Below are positions 7,298 through 14,147 of a stretch of 14,147 nt of DNA, piece by piece (the stretch's first letter is position 1; every line of letters starts with the position of its first letter). The notes beneath the pieces were generated by a model that was not told the origin of the DNA, made no database searches, and saw nothing but the letters and a program-made list of their open reading frames with translations. The DNA is from Acidobacteriota bacterium (lineage in GTDB: Bacteria > Acidobacteriota > Terriglobia > Terriglobales > Acidobacteriaceae), in assembly GCA_021779695.1 (NCBI GenBank), contig JAJYAE010000086.1:1-14147 (forward strand). Direction: 5' to 3'. The position numbers were made by a program, and so were the translations under genes.

Positions 7298-7374
7298 TGT
7301 CTATGGTGACATTTCCCGACCAGACTGTTGCCACCGCCGCTCTTGGCTCATGCCCGAGCGGTGAAGGAGGGGAC

Positions 7375-7848
7375 GTGTCCATAAAGCTCAAAGTGAATCA
7401 GAAAGCTGTGCAGGTAGACGCGCCGGGCGATACGCCGCTGTTGTGGGCGCTCCGCGAGCATCTTGACCTGGTAGGAACCAAATATGGATGCGGTGTGGGT
7501 GCATGCGGCGCGTGCACGGTTCTGGTGGATGGGCGTCCTGTCCGTTCCTGCATTACACCTGTCTCCAGCGTGACTGACTTATCCATCACCACGGTGGAGG
7601 GCCTGTCGGCGGACGGCTCGCATCCGGTTCAGAAGGCATGGAATGAACTGGATGTGCCGCAGTGCGGCTACTGCCAGTCCGGGCAGATGATGAGCGCCGT
7701 GGCTCTGCTGGGGCGCACCCCCAAGCCGACTGATGAGGAAATCGACACAGCCATGAACGGCAACCTTTGCCGGTGCGGAACGTACCCGCGAATCCGCGAA
7801 GCCATTCACCGCGCGTCTGGGCAGCAGATGCCTGCCTTGCGCGATTAG
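7375..7848 (+). CDS. [2Fe-2S] small subunit of a xanthine-dehydrogenase-family oxidoreductase (IorA-like)
   Basis: This 157-residue subunit relays electrons from the molybdenum centre of its partner encoded next. The N-terminal plant-ferredoxin-type cluster is held by C39, C44, C47 and C59 ([13 protein letters not shown]...SC). The C-terminal helical cluster is held by C97, C100, C132 and C134 (QCGYCQSG...[12 protein letters not shown]). All eight ligands are present and the length is standard for IorA, CoxS and similar subunits. The start is GTG 7375, four bases after AAGGAGG at 7364-7370. An upstream in-frame ATG at 7303 would add residues without family similarity. It has no signal peptide of its own. 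The large-subunit gene follows after 23 nt. The substrate cannot be told from the sequence; aldehydes and N-heterocycles are usual for the family. Confidence 0.93.
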   Translation: MSIKLKVNQKAVQVDAPGDTPLLWALREHLDLVGTKYGCGVGACGACTVLVDGRPVRSCITPVSSVTDLSITTVEGLSADGSHPVQKAWNELDVPQCGYCQSGQMMSAVALLGRTPKPTDEEIDTAMNGNLCRCGTYPRIREAIHRASGQQMPALRD

Positions 7849-7854
7849 TTCATC

Positions 7855-7864
7855 GAGGAGGGGG
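7855..7864 (+). promoter_or_regulatory. Shine-Dalgarno site of the molybdopterin subunit
   Basis: GAGGAGGGGG ends 7 nt before GTG 7872. It decides in favour of this start, which places the twin-arginine motif at residues 5-6, over any upstream in-frame start inside the small-subunit gene. Confidence 0.8.
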
Positions 7865-7871
7865 AATTCCA

Positions 7872-10124
7872 GTGCGAATCAACCGGCGACATTTTCTTCA
7901 ATTAACGGCCCTGGCGGGCGGCGGCATGGCGCTTGGCGTGTATGAGCGGCCCATGGCGGGTGTGCTGGCCGCAGCGCAGGGCAATGGAGGCACGGCTGGT
8001 CTTTCGCCGCGTGCCTTCATTCGCGTTATGCCCGACGGCAAGGTGGTTATCGACGCGAAGAATCCCGAGATTGGGCAGGGCGTGCGCACCATGCTGCCCA
8101 TGCTGATTGCCGAAGAACTGGACGTGGAGTGGAGCCAGGTACAGGTGCAGCAGGCAGACCTGCATGAAGAGTGGTACGGACCGCAGTTTGCAGGCGGTTC
8201 AATGGCGACCCCCATCAACTGGGAACCCCTGCGGCACGTGGGTGCAGCGGGGCGGCAACTCATGATTTCTGCTGCGGCGAAGCGCTGGGGCGCGCCGGAA
8301 ACTGAATGCTCGACGCATGCGGGCCGTGTGCTCCACGCTTCGAGCGGGCGCTCGCTGGGCTATGGTGAACTGGCGGATGACGCTGCAAAGCTGCCGCTGC
8401 CGGATCAATCCACGCTGAAGCTGAAAGATCCCAAGGACTATCACATCATTGGGACGTTTACGCCAGGCGTTGACAATCCCGCGCTGCTTACGGGCAAGCC
8501 GCTCTTCGGCATCGACGTCAAAGTGCCGGGCATGCTGCATGCCGTCTACCAGAAGTGTCCCGTGCTGGGTGGCAAGGTGAAGAAGGCGAATACCGATGCC
8601 ATTCAGAAACTGTCCGGCGTGAAGCACGTTCTGGTGGTGGAAGGCACGTTCCGTGGCGGGGCGGTCATCGATTCCGATCCGGGGCTGGAGCCCGGCATTG
8701 CCATTGTGGCGGAGACATGGTGGCAGGCGCAGGCCGCGCGCAGGGCGCTGAAAGTCGAATGGGATACAACGGCGGGTTCGCCCACGGCAGACAAGCAGAG
8801 CAGCCAGGGCCTCGATGAAAAGGCCGCGCAACTCCTGAAGGAACCCGTGGGGCACACGCTGCGCAGCTACGGCGATCCCGATGGTGCGCTCAAGTCAGCC
8901 TCCAAAGTGGTGGAGGCTGTGTACGCATATCCGTTCCTGACTCACGCCCCCATGGAAGCCCAGAATACGACGGCTTCTGTGAGCGGCGGCAAGGTCGAGA
9001 TCTGGACGACGAGCCAGACCCCGGGCGGGGGACGCCGGATGGTTGCCAAGGAACTGGGCATTCCGGAGAGCGCGATTACCATCCACCTGACGCGCACAGG
9101 CGGCGGCTTTGGCCGCAGGCTGATGAACGACTACATGGTCGAGGCGGCATGGATCTCGCGTGCTGTGCAGGCGCCGGTCAAGCTCTTGTGGTCGCGCGAA
9201 GATGATTTTGCTCACGACGCCTATCGCCCGGCGGGCTGGCATGGATTCAAAGCCGGCCTCGATGCGCAGGGCAAGGTGGTGGCGTGGCGGCAGCACATGA
9301 TCACCTTTGGCGAGGGAGCGCGCGCCGCATCGTCAGCAGGCGTCAGTGCAGAAGAGTTTCCTTCCGGCCGTGTGCCCAACTACTTCATCGGGCACACGGC
9401 GATGTCGTTGTGTCTCCGCACGGGGCCGATGCGCGCACCGGGCGCGAATGCCCTTGCGTTTGTGGGGCAGTCGTTTCTGGATGAGGTGGCTGCGGCGGCC
9501 GGGCGCGATCCGCTCGACGTGCAGTTGGAACTTCTGGAAGCAACGCCCGTACCGCTGCCCGAAAGTGAGCAGCAGGCGCAGCGCGGTCCGGAAGAGTATC
9601 GCTTCCATGCCGAGCGGCTGGCAGGCGTACTGCGGCAGGTGGCCGAAGAAAGCGGATGGCGCAAGCGAAAATCCGGATCCGGCACAGGCATGGGCATCGC
9701 TGCGTACTCCTGCCACCTTGGCTATTCGGCGCAGGTGGCGGAGGTGACGGTGGATGCGGACAGCCTTGTGCGCGTGAACCGTGTCTGGGCGGTGACCGAC
9801 GTGGGCCACCAGATCATCAATCCCTCCGGTGCGCGTGCTCAGATGGAGGGCGCAATTGTTGAGGGCATGAGCCACACTATGCTGGAAGTAACGCTGGCCG
9901 ATGGACACATCGTGCAGAGCAATTTCCCACAGTATCCTCTGACCCGCATTCGGCAGGTGCCTGAGATTCACGTGTCGTGGCGCATCACACCCAACTCGCC
10001 GACGGGCCTGGGTGAGCCGGCGCTGCCGCCTGCCATTCCGGCAATCTGCAACGCCATCTTTGCAGCGACCGGAAAGCGGGTGCGTACCTTGCCGCTGCCA
10101 CGGAGCGGGTTCCGGCTGGCCTGA
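7872..10124 (+). CDS. Tat-exported molybdopterin-binding large subunit (IorB-like aldehyde/N-heterocycle oxidoreductase)
   Basis: This 750-residue catalytic subunit of a molybdenum hydroxylase has a twin-arginine signal at its N terminus (residues 4-11, NRRHFLQL, then a hydrophobic stretch to about 35). The mature enzyme should therefore act in the periplasm, with the [2Fe-2S] subunit carried along. Cofactor-binding signatures are G410-G-G-F-G-R415, the RAPG segment near 520 (GPMRAPGANALAF), and QMEGAIVEGMSHTML near residue 660. E715, in GLGEPALPPAIPAI, is the likely catalytic Glu. This layout, without a separate N-terminal subunit, matches IorB-type proteins that act as a two-subunit enzyme. 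No FAD subunit or XdhC/PaoD-type maturation factor is next to it, so electrons probably go to a cytochrome or similar acceptor rather than NAD. The substrate is unknown. Confidence 0.92.
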   Translation: MRINRRHFLQLTALAGGGMALGVYERPMAGVLAAAQGNGGTAGLSPRAFIRVMPDGKVVIDAKNPEIGQGVRTMLPMLIAEELDVEWSQVQVQQADLHEEWYGPQFAGGSMATPINWEPLRHVGAAGRQLMISAAAKRWGAPETECSTHAGRVLHASSGRSLGYGELADDAAKLPLPDQSTLKLKDPKDYHIIGTFTPGVDNPALLTGKPLFGIDVKVPGMLHAVYQKCPVLGGKVKKANTDAIQKLSGVKHVLVVEGTFRGGAVIDSDPGLEPGIAIVAETWWQAQAARRALKVEWDTTAGSPTADKQSSQGLDEKAAQLLKEPVGHTLRSYGDPDGALKSASKVVEAVYAYPFLTHAPMEAQNTTASVSGGKVEIWTTSQTPGGGRRMVAKELGIPESAITIHLTRTGGGFGRRLMNDYMVEAAWISRAVQAPVKLLWSREDDFAHDAYRPAGWHGFKAGLDAQGKVVAWRQHMITFGEGARAASSAGVSAEEFPSGRVPNYFIGHTAMSLCLRTGPMRAPGANALAFVGQSFLDEVAAAAGRDPLDVQLELLEATPVPLPESEQQAQRGPEEYRFHAERLAGVLRQVAEESGWRKRKSGSGTGMGIAAYSCHLGYSAQVAEVTVDADSLVRVNRVWAVTDVGHQIINPSGARAQMEGAIVEGMSHTMLEVTLADGHIVQSNFPQYPLTRIRQVPEIHVSWRITPNSPTGLGEPALPPAIPAICNAIFAATGKRVRTLPLPRSGFRLA

Positions 10125-10138
10125 GAGCGGAGAAGACG

Positions 10139-10155
10139 GCCGCCGGCATGGCGGC
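10139..10155 (+). other. Small GC hairpin after the molybdopterin subunit gene
   Basis: Bases 10139-10144 pair perfectly with 10150-10155 around a 5-nt loop, 14 nt after the stop. No T run follows, so a terminator role is weak. Confidence 0.3.
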
Positions 10156-10182
10156 TCCGCCTGAAGACCTCGGCATACGAGA

Positions 10183-10219
10183 CTGCGCCATCCGCCCTAC
10201 AATGGTCGGGATGGCGCAG
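10183..10219 (+). other. Long hairpin between the molybdenum enzyme and the pterin dehydratase genes
   Basis: An 11-bp perfect stem pairs 10183-10193 with 10209-10219 around a 15-nt loop. The loop holds TACAAT (10198-10203), similar to a -10 box but without a matching -35. Its place 42 nt before the pterin dehydratase start and its lack of a T tract suggest a processing or regulatory structure. Its function is unproven. Confidence 0.4.
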
Positions 10220-10249
10220 CGTGCCTGGCTGGATTCCTGCTGCGCGTCG

Positions 10250-10258
10250 GGAGGTGAT
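10250..10258 (+). promoter_or_regulatory. Full-length Shine-Dalgarno match before the pterin dehydratase
   Basis: GGAGGTGAT matches the complement of the 16S rRNA 3' tail over nine bases, with the GGAGG core 7 nt from ATG 10262. It selects this start over the in-frame ATG at 10148 and implies efficient translation. Confidence 0.85.
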
Positions 10259-10261
10259 GCG

Positions 10262-10540
10262 ATGTCCATTCTGACCGGTCCCAGGCTGAGTGCGCGCCTT
10301 GCGGAGTTGCCCGAGTGGCGGGTGGAGAACGGCGAATTGGTTCGTCAATTCGCTTTTCGAGATTTTCGAGAGGCGCTGGCCTTTGTCGACCGGGTGGGAA
10401 AGCTTGCGGAAGAGGCTGGCCATCATCCGGACATCGACATCCGCTACAACCGCGTGCGCCTTGCACTGGTGACGCACGATGCCGGAGGACTGACAGAAAA
10501 GGACTTTGCGCTCGCGGGCGAAGCGGACAAGGTGCATTGA
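10262..10540 (+). CDS. Pterin-4a-carbinolamine dehydratase family protein (PCD/DCoH, PhhB-like)
   Basis: This small protein of 92 residues has the standard size and motif of the family. Members dehydrate 4a-hydroxytetrahydropterin to recycle the cofactor of aromatic amino-acid hydroxylases. Visible hallmarks are PEWRVENGELVRQFAFRDF near 17-35, G53-H54-H55-P56-D57 with YNRV at 62-65, and T71-H72-D73 followed by GGLTEKD. The two His residues and the THD/GLT element line the known active site. No phenylalanine hydroxylase is adjacent. The preceding gene encodes a molybdopterin enzyme, and a link between some family members and molybdopterin metabolism has been proposed. Whether this one acts on pterin recycling, folate by-products or molybdopterin cannot be decided here. 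Confidence 0.92.
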   Translation: MSILTGPRLSARLAELPEWRVENGELVRQFAFRDFREALAFVDRVGKLAEEAGHHPDIDIRYNRVRLALVTHDAGGLTEKDFALAGEADKVH

Positions 10541-10650
10541 GCAGCTTGGCAGGAAAAAGCAATTTCATTAGACACACTTCTTTCTATTTGACATGATGAG
10601 AGGAGTAGTGCCTTCGGTCCGCCGTGTGCGCGCGGCAGATGCGACGTGGG

Positions 10651-10656
10651 AAGGAG
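10651..10656 (+). promoter_or_regulatory. lutA: Shine-Dalgarno site deciding the TTG start of lutA
   Basis: AAGGAG is followed by a 6-nt spacer and TTG 10663. The upstream GTG 10624 would add 13 residues unlike the family, whose proteins begin close to the motif RISLFITCYND. Confidence 0.8.
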
Positions 10657-10662
10657 AACCTG

Positions 10663-11400
10663 TTGCGCATATCGCTCTTTATTACCTGCTATAACGACAC
10701 CTTGTTTCCCGAGACAGGCAAGGCGGTGGTGTGCGTGTTGGAGCGGCTGGGGCACACGGTCGAGTTCCGCAACGAGCAGACCTGCTGCGGTCAGATGCAC
10801 TGGAATACGGGCTACCTGAAAGAGGCGGTGCCGATCATCCGGCACTTTGTGGATGTGTACCGCGATGCCGAGCTGGTGGTGGCGCCGTCCAGTTCCTGCG
10901 TTTCCATGATGCGCGACCACTATCTGAAGGCGGCGGAAATGGCTGGCGACACGAAGCTGGCCGCGGATGTAGAGGCGCTGCTGCCGCGCGTCTACGAGTT
11001 CACCGAACTGCTGGTGAAGCACCTGGGCGTGGAGGACGTGGGCGCGACGTTTCCGCACAAGGTGACGCTGCATACCAGTTGCCACTCGCAGCGCAGCCTG
11101 CACCTGGGCGATATTCCCGTGCGGCTGCTGAACAAGGTGCGTGGGCTGGAGCTGCTGTCGATAGAGAATCCGCAGGAGTGCTGTGGATTCGGCGGAACGT
11201 TCTCGATCAAGAATGCGGATGTGTCGTCTGCCATGCTGGCGGAAAAAGTGCGCACGGTGCTGAACACGCGCGCCGAGGTATGCACGGCGGTGGACAACTC
11301 CTGCCTGATGCACATCTATGGCTCGCTGCACCGGCAGCGCACGCTGGTGCGCACGGCGCACATTGCGGAGATTCTGGCATCGACAGGGGGCGAGGCATGA
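10663..11400 (+). CDS. lutA: LutA, CCG-domain iron-sulfur subunit of L-lactate utilization complex
   Basis: This 245-residue cytoplasmic protein is one of three needed for oxidation of L-lactate to pyruvate in the LutABC pathway (LldE/YkgE family). Two cysteine-rich CCG repeats are present. The first is C41-C42-G43-Q with C79 in APSSSC. The second is T138-S-C140-H with E172-C173-C174-G-F-G-G-T-F, and C214 in VDNSC. The length matches the family. The first repeat reads CCGQMHWNTGY, whereas relatives usually have CCGQPAxNSGY; this is a mild departure. The TTG start is supported by AAGGAG six bases upstream. The gene ends in an ATGA overlap with lutB, so the two are translationally coupled. The 122-nt AT-richer gap upstream should hold the operon promoter, but I could not fix it. 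No LutR/LldR regulator or lactate permease gene is next to it. Confidence 0.95.
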   Translation: MRISLFITCYNDTLFPETGKAVVCVLERLGHTVEFRNEQTCCGQMHWNTGYLKEAVPIIRHFVDVYRDAELVVAPSSSCVSMMRDHYLKAAEMAGDTKLAADVEALLPRVYEFTELLVKHLGVEDVGATFPHKVTLHTSCHSQRSLHLGDIPVRLLNKVRGLELLSIENPQECCGFGGTFSIKNADVSSAMLAEKVRTVLNTRAEVCTAVDNSCLMHIYGSLHRQRTLVRTAHIAEILASTGGEA

Positions 11401-12881
11401 GCGCGACTCAGGGTTCACACTGGGCTGATCGCAGCTTTCCCGAGGCGGCGAAGGAGCTGCTGGCCGACTCGCAGATTCGCAGAAACGTGCGCCACGCGAC
11501 CGACGTGATTCAAGCCAAGCGCAACCGCGTGGTGGGCGAGCTGCCCGACTGGGAGGCGCTGCGTGACGCAGGCTCGGCCATTCGCGCGCATGCTCTGGAG
11601 CACCTCGACGAATACCTCGTCGAGTTCGAGCGCAACTGCACGCGTGCAGGTGGCACGGTGCACTGGGCGCGCGATGCGGCAGAGGCGAACCGCATCATCC
11701 TGGAACTGATTCAGCGCCACCAGGCCAAAGAGGTCATCAAGATTAAGACCATGACCTCCGAGGAGATTGGGCTGAACCGCAATCTCGAGGCGAATGGCAT
11801 TCGCCCGCACGAGACCGATCTGGCTGAGCTGATTGTGCAGCTTGGCCACGACAAGCCCTCGCACTTCGTGGTGCCTGCTCTGCACAAAAACCGCCAGCAG
11901 GTGCGCGCAATCTTTCAGCGCGAGCTGCACCTGCCCGAGCTGGGTGACAAGCCAGAGGACCTGTGCGCGGCAGCGCGTACCTATCTGCGCGAAAAATACC
12001 TGCGCATCAAGGTTGCGGTCTCCGGCGCGAATTTTCTGGTCGCGGAGAACGGAGCGGTGTGCATCGTGGAGTCGGAAGGCAACGGGCGCATGTGCCTCAC
12101 GCTGCCCGATGTGCTCATCTCGCTGGTCGGCATCGAGAAGGTGATTCCGCGCTTCCGCGATCTGGAGGTGCTGCTGCAGACGCTGCCGCGCTCGGCCACT
12201 GGCGAGCGGATGAACCCGTACAACTCCATCTGGACCGGCGTGCACGAGGGCGACGGGCCGAAGGAGTTTCATGTTGTCTTGCTCGACAATGGGCGCAGCC
12301 CGATTCTCGGCGATGCGGAGTCGCGCCAGACGCTCAAGTGCATTCGCTGTGCGGCATGCCTGAACGCGTGCCCTGTCTACCATCAGACCGGTGGTCATGC
12401 GTATGAGTCGGTCTACGCGGGGCCAATCGGCGCGATTCTGACTCCGCAGCTTCATTCGATGGAAGAAGGCCGATCGCTGCCCTACGCTTCATCCTTGTGC
12501 GGGGCCTGCTATGAGGTTTGTCCGGTCAAGATCAACATCCCCGAGGTGCTGATCCACCTGCGCGGCAAGGTGGTGGAGCAGGACCAGAGCACACTGAGCG
12601 GCAAGCTGGGTGTGTGGAACATCGGCATGCAGGCTGCAGGATTTGTGATGGGAAGCGCGGGGAGATTTACTCTTGCGCAGCATATGGGCCAACTCGCGCA
12701 GAAGGTGTTCGTCTCGAAGGACGGCTTCATCGAGCGCCTGCCGTTTATGCTTTCCGGCTGGACGCAGACGCGCGACCTCAAGGCGCTGCCGCAGCAGACC
12801 TTCCGCGACTGGTGGGCACAGCGGAAGTCTGCCGTGAGCGGACTGACGAAGACCGCAATGGAGGATCACGATGGCCAGTGA
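11397..12881 (+). CDS. lutB: LutB, ferredoxin-type iron-sulfur subunit of L-lactate utilization complex
   Basis: This 494-residue protein (LldF/YkgF family) fuses an N-terminal LUD domain (about 60-300, with VSGANFLVAENGAVCIVESEGNGR and LPDVLISLVGIEKVIPR) to a ferredoxin domain. One [4Fe-4S] motif is C315-x2-C318-x2-C321-x3-C325-P. The second is C368-x2-C371-x3-C375-P, in which C325 or another Cys likely completes the cluster. A C-terminal helical tail follows, ending near QRKSAVSGLTKTAMEDHDGQ. ATG 11397 overlaps the lutA stop by four bases (ATGA), and the gene overlaps lutC by 11 bases. This tight packing is typical of subunits made in matched amounts. The family is well established; electron acceptors downstream of the complex are not known from this sequence. 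Confidence 0.95.
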   Translation: MSATQGSHWADRSFPEAAKELLADSQIRRNVRHATDVIQAKRNRVVGELPDWEALRDAGSAIRAHALEHLDEYLVEFERNCTRAGGTVHWARDAAEANRIILELIQRHQAKEVIKIKTMTSEEIGLNRNLEANGIRPHETDLAELIVQLGHDKPSHFVVPALHKNRQQVRAIFQRELHLPELGDKPEDLCAAARTYLREKYLRIKVAVSGANFLVAENGAVCIVESEGNGRMCLTLPDVLISLVGIEKVIPRFRDLEVLLQTLPRSATGERMNPYNSIWTGVHEGDGPKEFHVVLLDNGRSPILGDAESRQTLKCIRCAACLNACPVYHQTGGHAYESVYAGPIGAILTPQLHSMEEGRSLPYASSLCGACYEVCPVKINIPEVLIHLRGKVVEQDQSTLSGKLGVWNIGMQAAGFVMGSAGRFTLAQHMGQLAQKVFVSKDGFIERLPFMLSGWTQTRDLKALPQQTFRDWWAQRKSAVSGLTKTAMEDHDGQ

Positions 12882-13527
12882 TGCCCGTTCCGCGATTCTC
12901 GGCAGCATTCGCAGCGCGCTACGCGTGCCGGCCGAGCGCGGCCGTAGCGCACGCGAGGCGGAATATGCCGCCCTCCCGCGCGAGTATAAGCAAAATTCGA
13001 CGAAGAGCGGCGAAGAGCTGCTCGAGCTCTTTACGCATCGGCTCGAAGAGTATGACGCAGGCGTGCTGCGTGTTGCACGGAACGAAATCGCTGCCGCGGT
13101 GGAGCGGCTGCTGAACCAGCGCGGGCGAAGGCGAATCGGCATCCCAGATGATCTGCCGAGCGCGTGGCTTCCTGCCGGGTTTGCTTTTGAGAAGGCGGCG
13201 GCATTCGATGCGCATCAGCTCGACACACTCGATGGCGTGCTGACCGGCTGTACGGTTGCAATTGCAGAGACCGGATCGATTGTCCTGCAGAATGCGGCAG
13301 GGCAGGGTTCGCGAGCGCTTTCGCTGGTGCCCGATTATCACCTGTGCATCGTCTTGGACGCGCAGATTGTGGAGACGGTGCCCGAGTGCTTTGCGCGCCT
13401 GGATGCGACGGCGCATCTGCCTACGACGTTTTTCTCCGGGCCTTCAGCAACGGCCGACATCGAGATGACGCGCATCAAGGGCGTGCACGGGCCGCGCTTT
13501 CTGGACGTGCTGATCATCTCCGACTGA
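12871..13527 (+). CDS. lutC: LutC, LUD-domain subunit of L-lactate utilization complex
   Basis: This 218-residue protein (YkgG/LldG family, DUF162) is the third component of the L-lactate oxidation complex. The LUD core carries the hallmark strings TGCTVAIAETGSIVL (near 126-140), GSRALSLVPDYHLCIV (about 147-162), and SGPSATADIEMTRIKGVHGPR (about 190-210). The N-terminal 90 residues are helical and more variable, as in the family. It starts inside the lutB end at ATG 12871, preceded by GGAGG at 12860-12864 with a 6-nt spacer, which implies coupling. It ends 33 nt from the stop of a convergent permease gene. No clear terminator follows. Confidence 0.95.
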   Translation: MASDARSAILGSIRSALRVPAERGRSAREAEYAALPREYKQNSTKSGEELLELFTHRLEEYDAGVLRVARNEIAAAVERLLNQRGRRRIGIPDDLPSAWLPAGFAFEKAAAFDAHQLDTLDGVLTGCTVAIAETGSIVLQNAAGQGSRALSLVPDYHLCIVLDAQIVETVPECFARLDATAHLPTTFFSGPSATADIEMTRIKGVHGPRFLDVLIISD

Positions 13528-13560
13528 TTTGCACGCGCATCGTTCGGACAGTATGCGAAG

Positions 13561-14147
13561 TTATTCCGCATGTTTGGCGCGCGCACCGCGCCAGTAGAGG
13601 AAGAGTCCGAGCAAAATCGAGACAAGCGTTCCGCCGACGAGCTTGAGCTCAAAGCCGAGCTTGTCGGACGAGTCGCCGGGCGGAATCAGCGAGACGATGA
13701 TGCCAAGCAGCACCACCAGAATCCCAAGCCCGCCCGCGATCCATGCGCCGGCAACGCCTCCGGGGACCAGCACGGCATGCGGATTCTCGGTGCGATCTTT
13801 GCGCCGGGCCAGCTTGATGACGGCTGCAAACATATACAGGAACGGAATGAAGTAGAGAATAATTGCGGCATCAATCAGGAATTGATAGGCGCCGCGCGTG
13901 GTTTCGTTGACCTGGCTCACGAGAAGAATGCCGCCCGAGACAACGGCCTGCACGAGAATCGAAACATACGGCGTCTTCCATCGCGGATGAATTTTTCCGA
14001 AGGCCGAAGGCAGATAGCGGTCGATGCCGACGACAAAAGGGATGCGAGCGACGCCGGCAACTGTCGAGCCCACGCCGCCCGCGTTGCCCGCGGTAACGAG
14101 AATGGCCGCCAGAATGCCGAGAAATCCGATGCGCATGGCAACCGAGC
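13561..14147 (-). CDS. APC-superfamily amino-acid permease, C-terminal part (5' end outside window)
   Basis: The frame stays open to the right edge, so only about 195 C-terminal residues are visible. They show four to five membrane segments with the pattern GNAGGVGSTVAGVARIPFVVGIDRYLPSAFGKIHPRWKTPYVSILVQA. This matches the segment 8 to 9 region of APC permeases (AdiC/YfnA-like), in which the R..F..G.D..LP..F..iH pattern is typical. Further helices lie at about 58-75, 90-110, 130-150 and 165-185, and the protein ends in a basic tail. It is an inner-membrane transporter for amino acids or related amines; the substrate cannot be assigned. It converges on lutC and is not part of that operon, although a transporter beside lactate genes could be functionally linked by chance or selection. 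Confidence 0.85.
   Translation of the reverse strand, partial: SVAMRIGFLGILAAILVTAGNAGGVGSTVAGVARIPFVVGIDRYLPSAFGKIHPRWKTPYVSILVQAVVSGGILLVSQVNETTRGAYQFLIDAAIILYFIPFLYMFAAVIKLARRKDRTENPHAVLVPGGVAGAWIAGGLGILVVLLGIIVSLIPPGDSSDKLGFELKLVGGTLVSILLGLFLYWRGARAKHAE

Noticed and set aside
7303..7374. ATG 7303 as start of the [2Fe-2S] subunit
   Set aside because: The added 24 residues match nothing in the family, whereas GTG 7375 has an AAGGAGG site and gives a normal N terminus.
10588..10593. TTGACA as a -35 box for the lut operon
   Set aside because: No -10-like hexamer lies 16-18 nt downstream (the sequence there is GC-rich), so a promoter cannot be supported.
10731..11396. Upstream extension of the lutB frame through lutA
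   Set aside because: The extended part reads as low-complexity Arg/Gly/Ala protein and lies entirely inside lutA. The ATGA overlap at 11397 is the natural start.
11415..12455. Long open frame on the - strand opposite lutB (346 residues)
   Set aside because: Its protein is rich in His/Arg/Gln/Ala with no family signal, and lutB on + has complete cofactor motifs. It is a GC-rich antisense shadow. The same reasoning applies to the - strand frames at 8199-8855, 9333-9971 and 10444-11418.
13553..13571. Small hairpin between lutC and the permease as a shared terminator
   Set aside because: The stem is short with a bulged base, overlaps the permease stop codon and has no T run on either side.
1..14147. 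Mobile elements, CRISPR arrays, tRNA or rRNA genes
   Set aside because: No transposase, integrase, regularly spaced repeats or RNA-gene signatures were seen on reading both strands.

Overview
The window is about 60% GC by eye, densely coded, and holds eleven protein genes. Two of them run off the ends: an outer-membrane barrel at the left and a permease at the right. No rRNA, tRNA, CRISPR array, transposase or phage gene was seen. The mix of genes suggests a Gram-negative member of the Acidobacteriota (Terriglobia-like): an outer-membrane barrel beside c-type cytochromes, a Tat-exported molybdenum hydroxylase, and lutABC. That placement is inferred from gene content and protein style, not from a marker gene.

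Left third (1-4819): a probable electron-transfer cluster on the + strand. It contains the C-terminal part of a large outer-membrane beta-barrel of MtrB/PioB-like character, two closely related small periplasmic monoheme cytochromes c, and a membrane-anchored multiheme cytochrome of the NapC/NirT type with six heme-attachment motifs. A strong stem-loop terminator follows. Together these could move electrons from the quinone pool (NapC-like protein) through soluble cytochromes c to the outer membrane (barrel). The barrel's partner multiheme cytochrome, if there is one, would lie upstream of the window. The gap before the second cytochrome folds into four consecutive perfect or near-perfect hairpins, which is the most unusual non-coding signal here.

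Middle (4886-7171): an RNase II/R-type RNB exoribonuclease on + converges with an unrecognised protein of about seven membrane segments on -. Only 12 nt separate their stop codons.

Right-middle (7375-10540): a two-gene xanthine-dehydrogenase-family (isoquinoline oxidoreductase-like) enzyme. It has a double [2Fe-2S] small subunit and a Tat-signal-bearing molybdopterin large subunit, with no FAD subunit. It is followed by a pterin-4a-carbinolamine dehydratase with a near-ideal ribosome binding site. A perfect palindrome lies upstream of the small subunit.

Right (10663-13527): lutA-lutB-lutC, translationally coupled by short overlaps and encoding the iron-sulfur L-lactate oxidation complex. A convergent APC-type permease runs into the right edge on the - strand.
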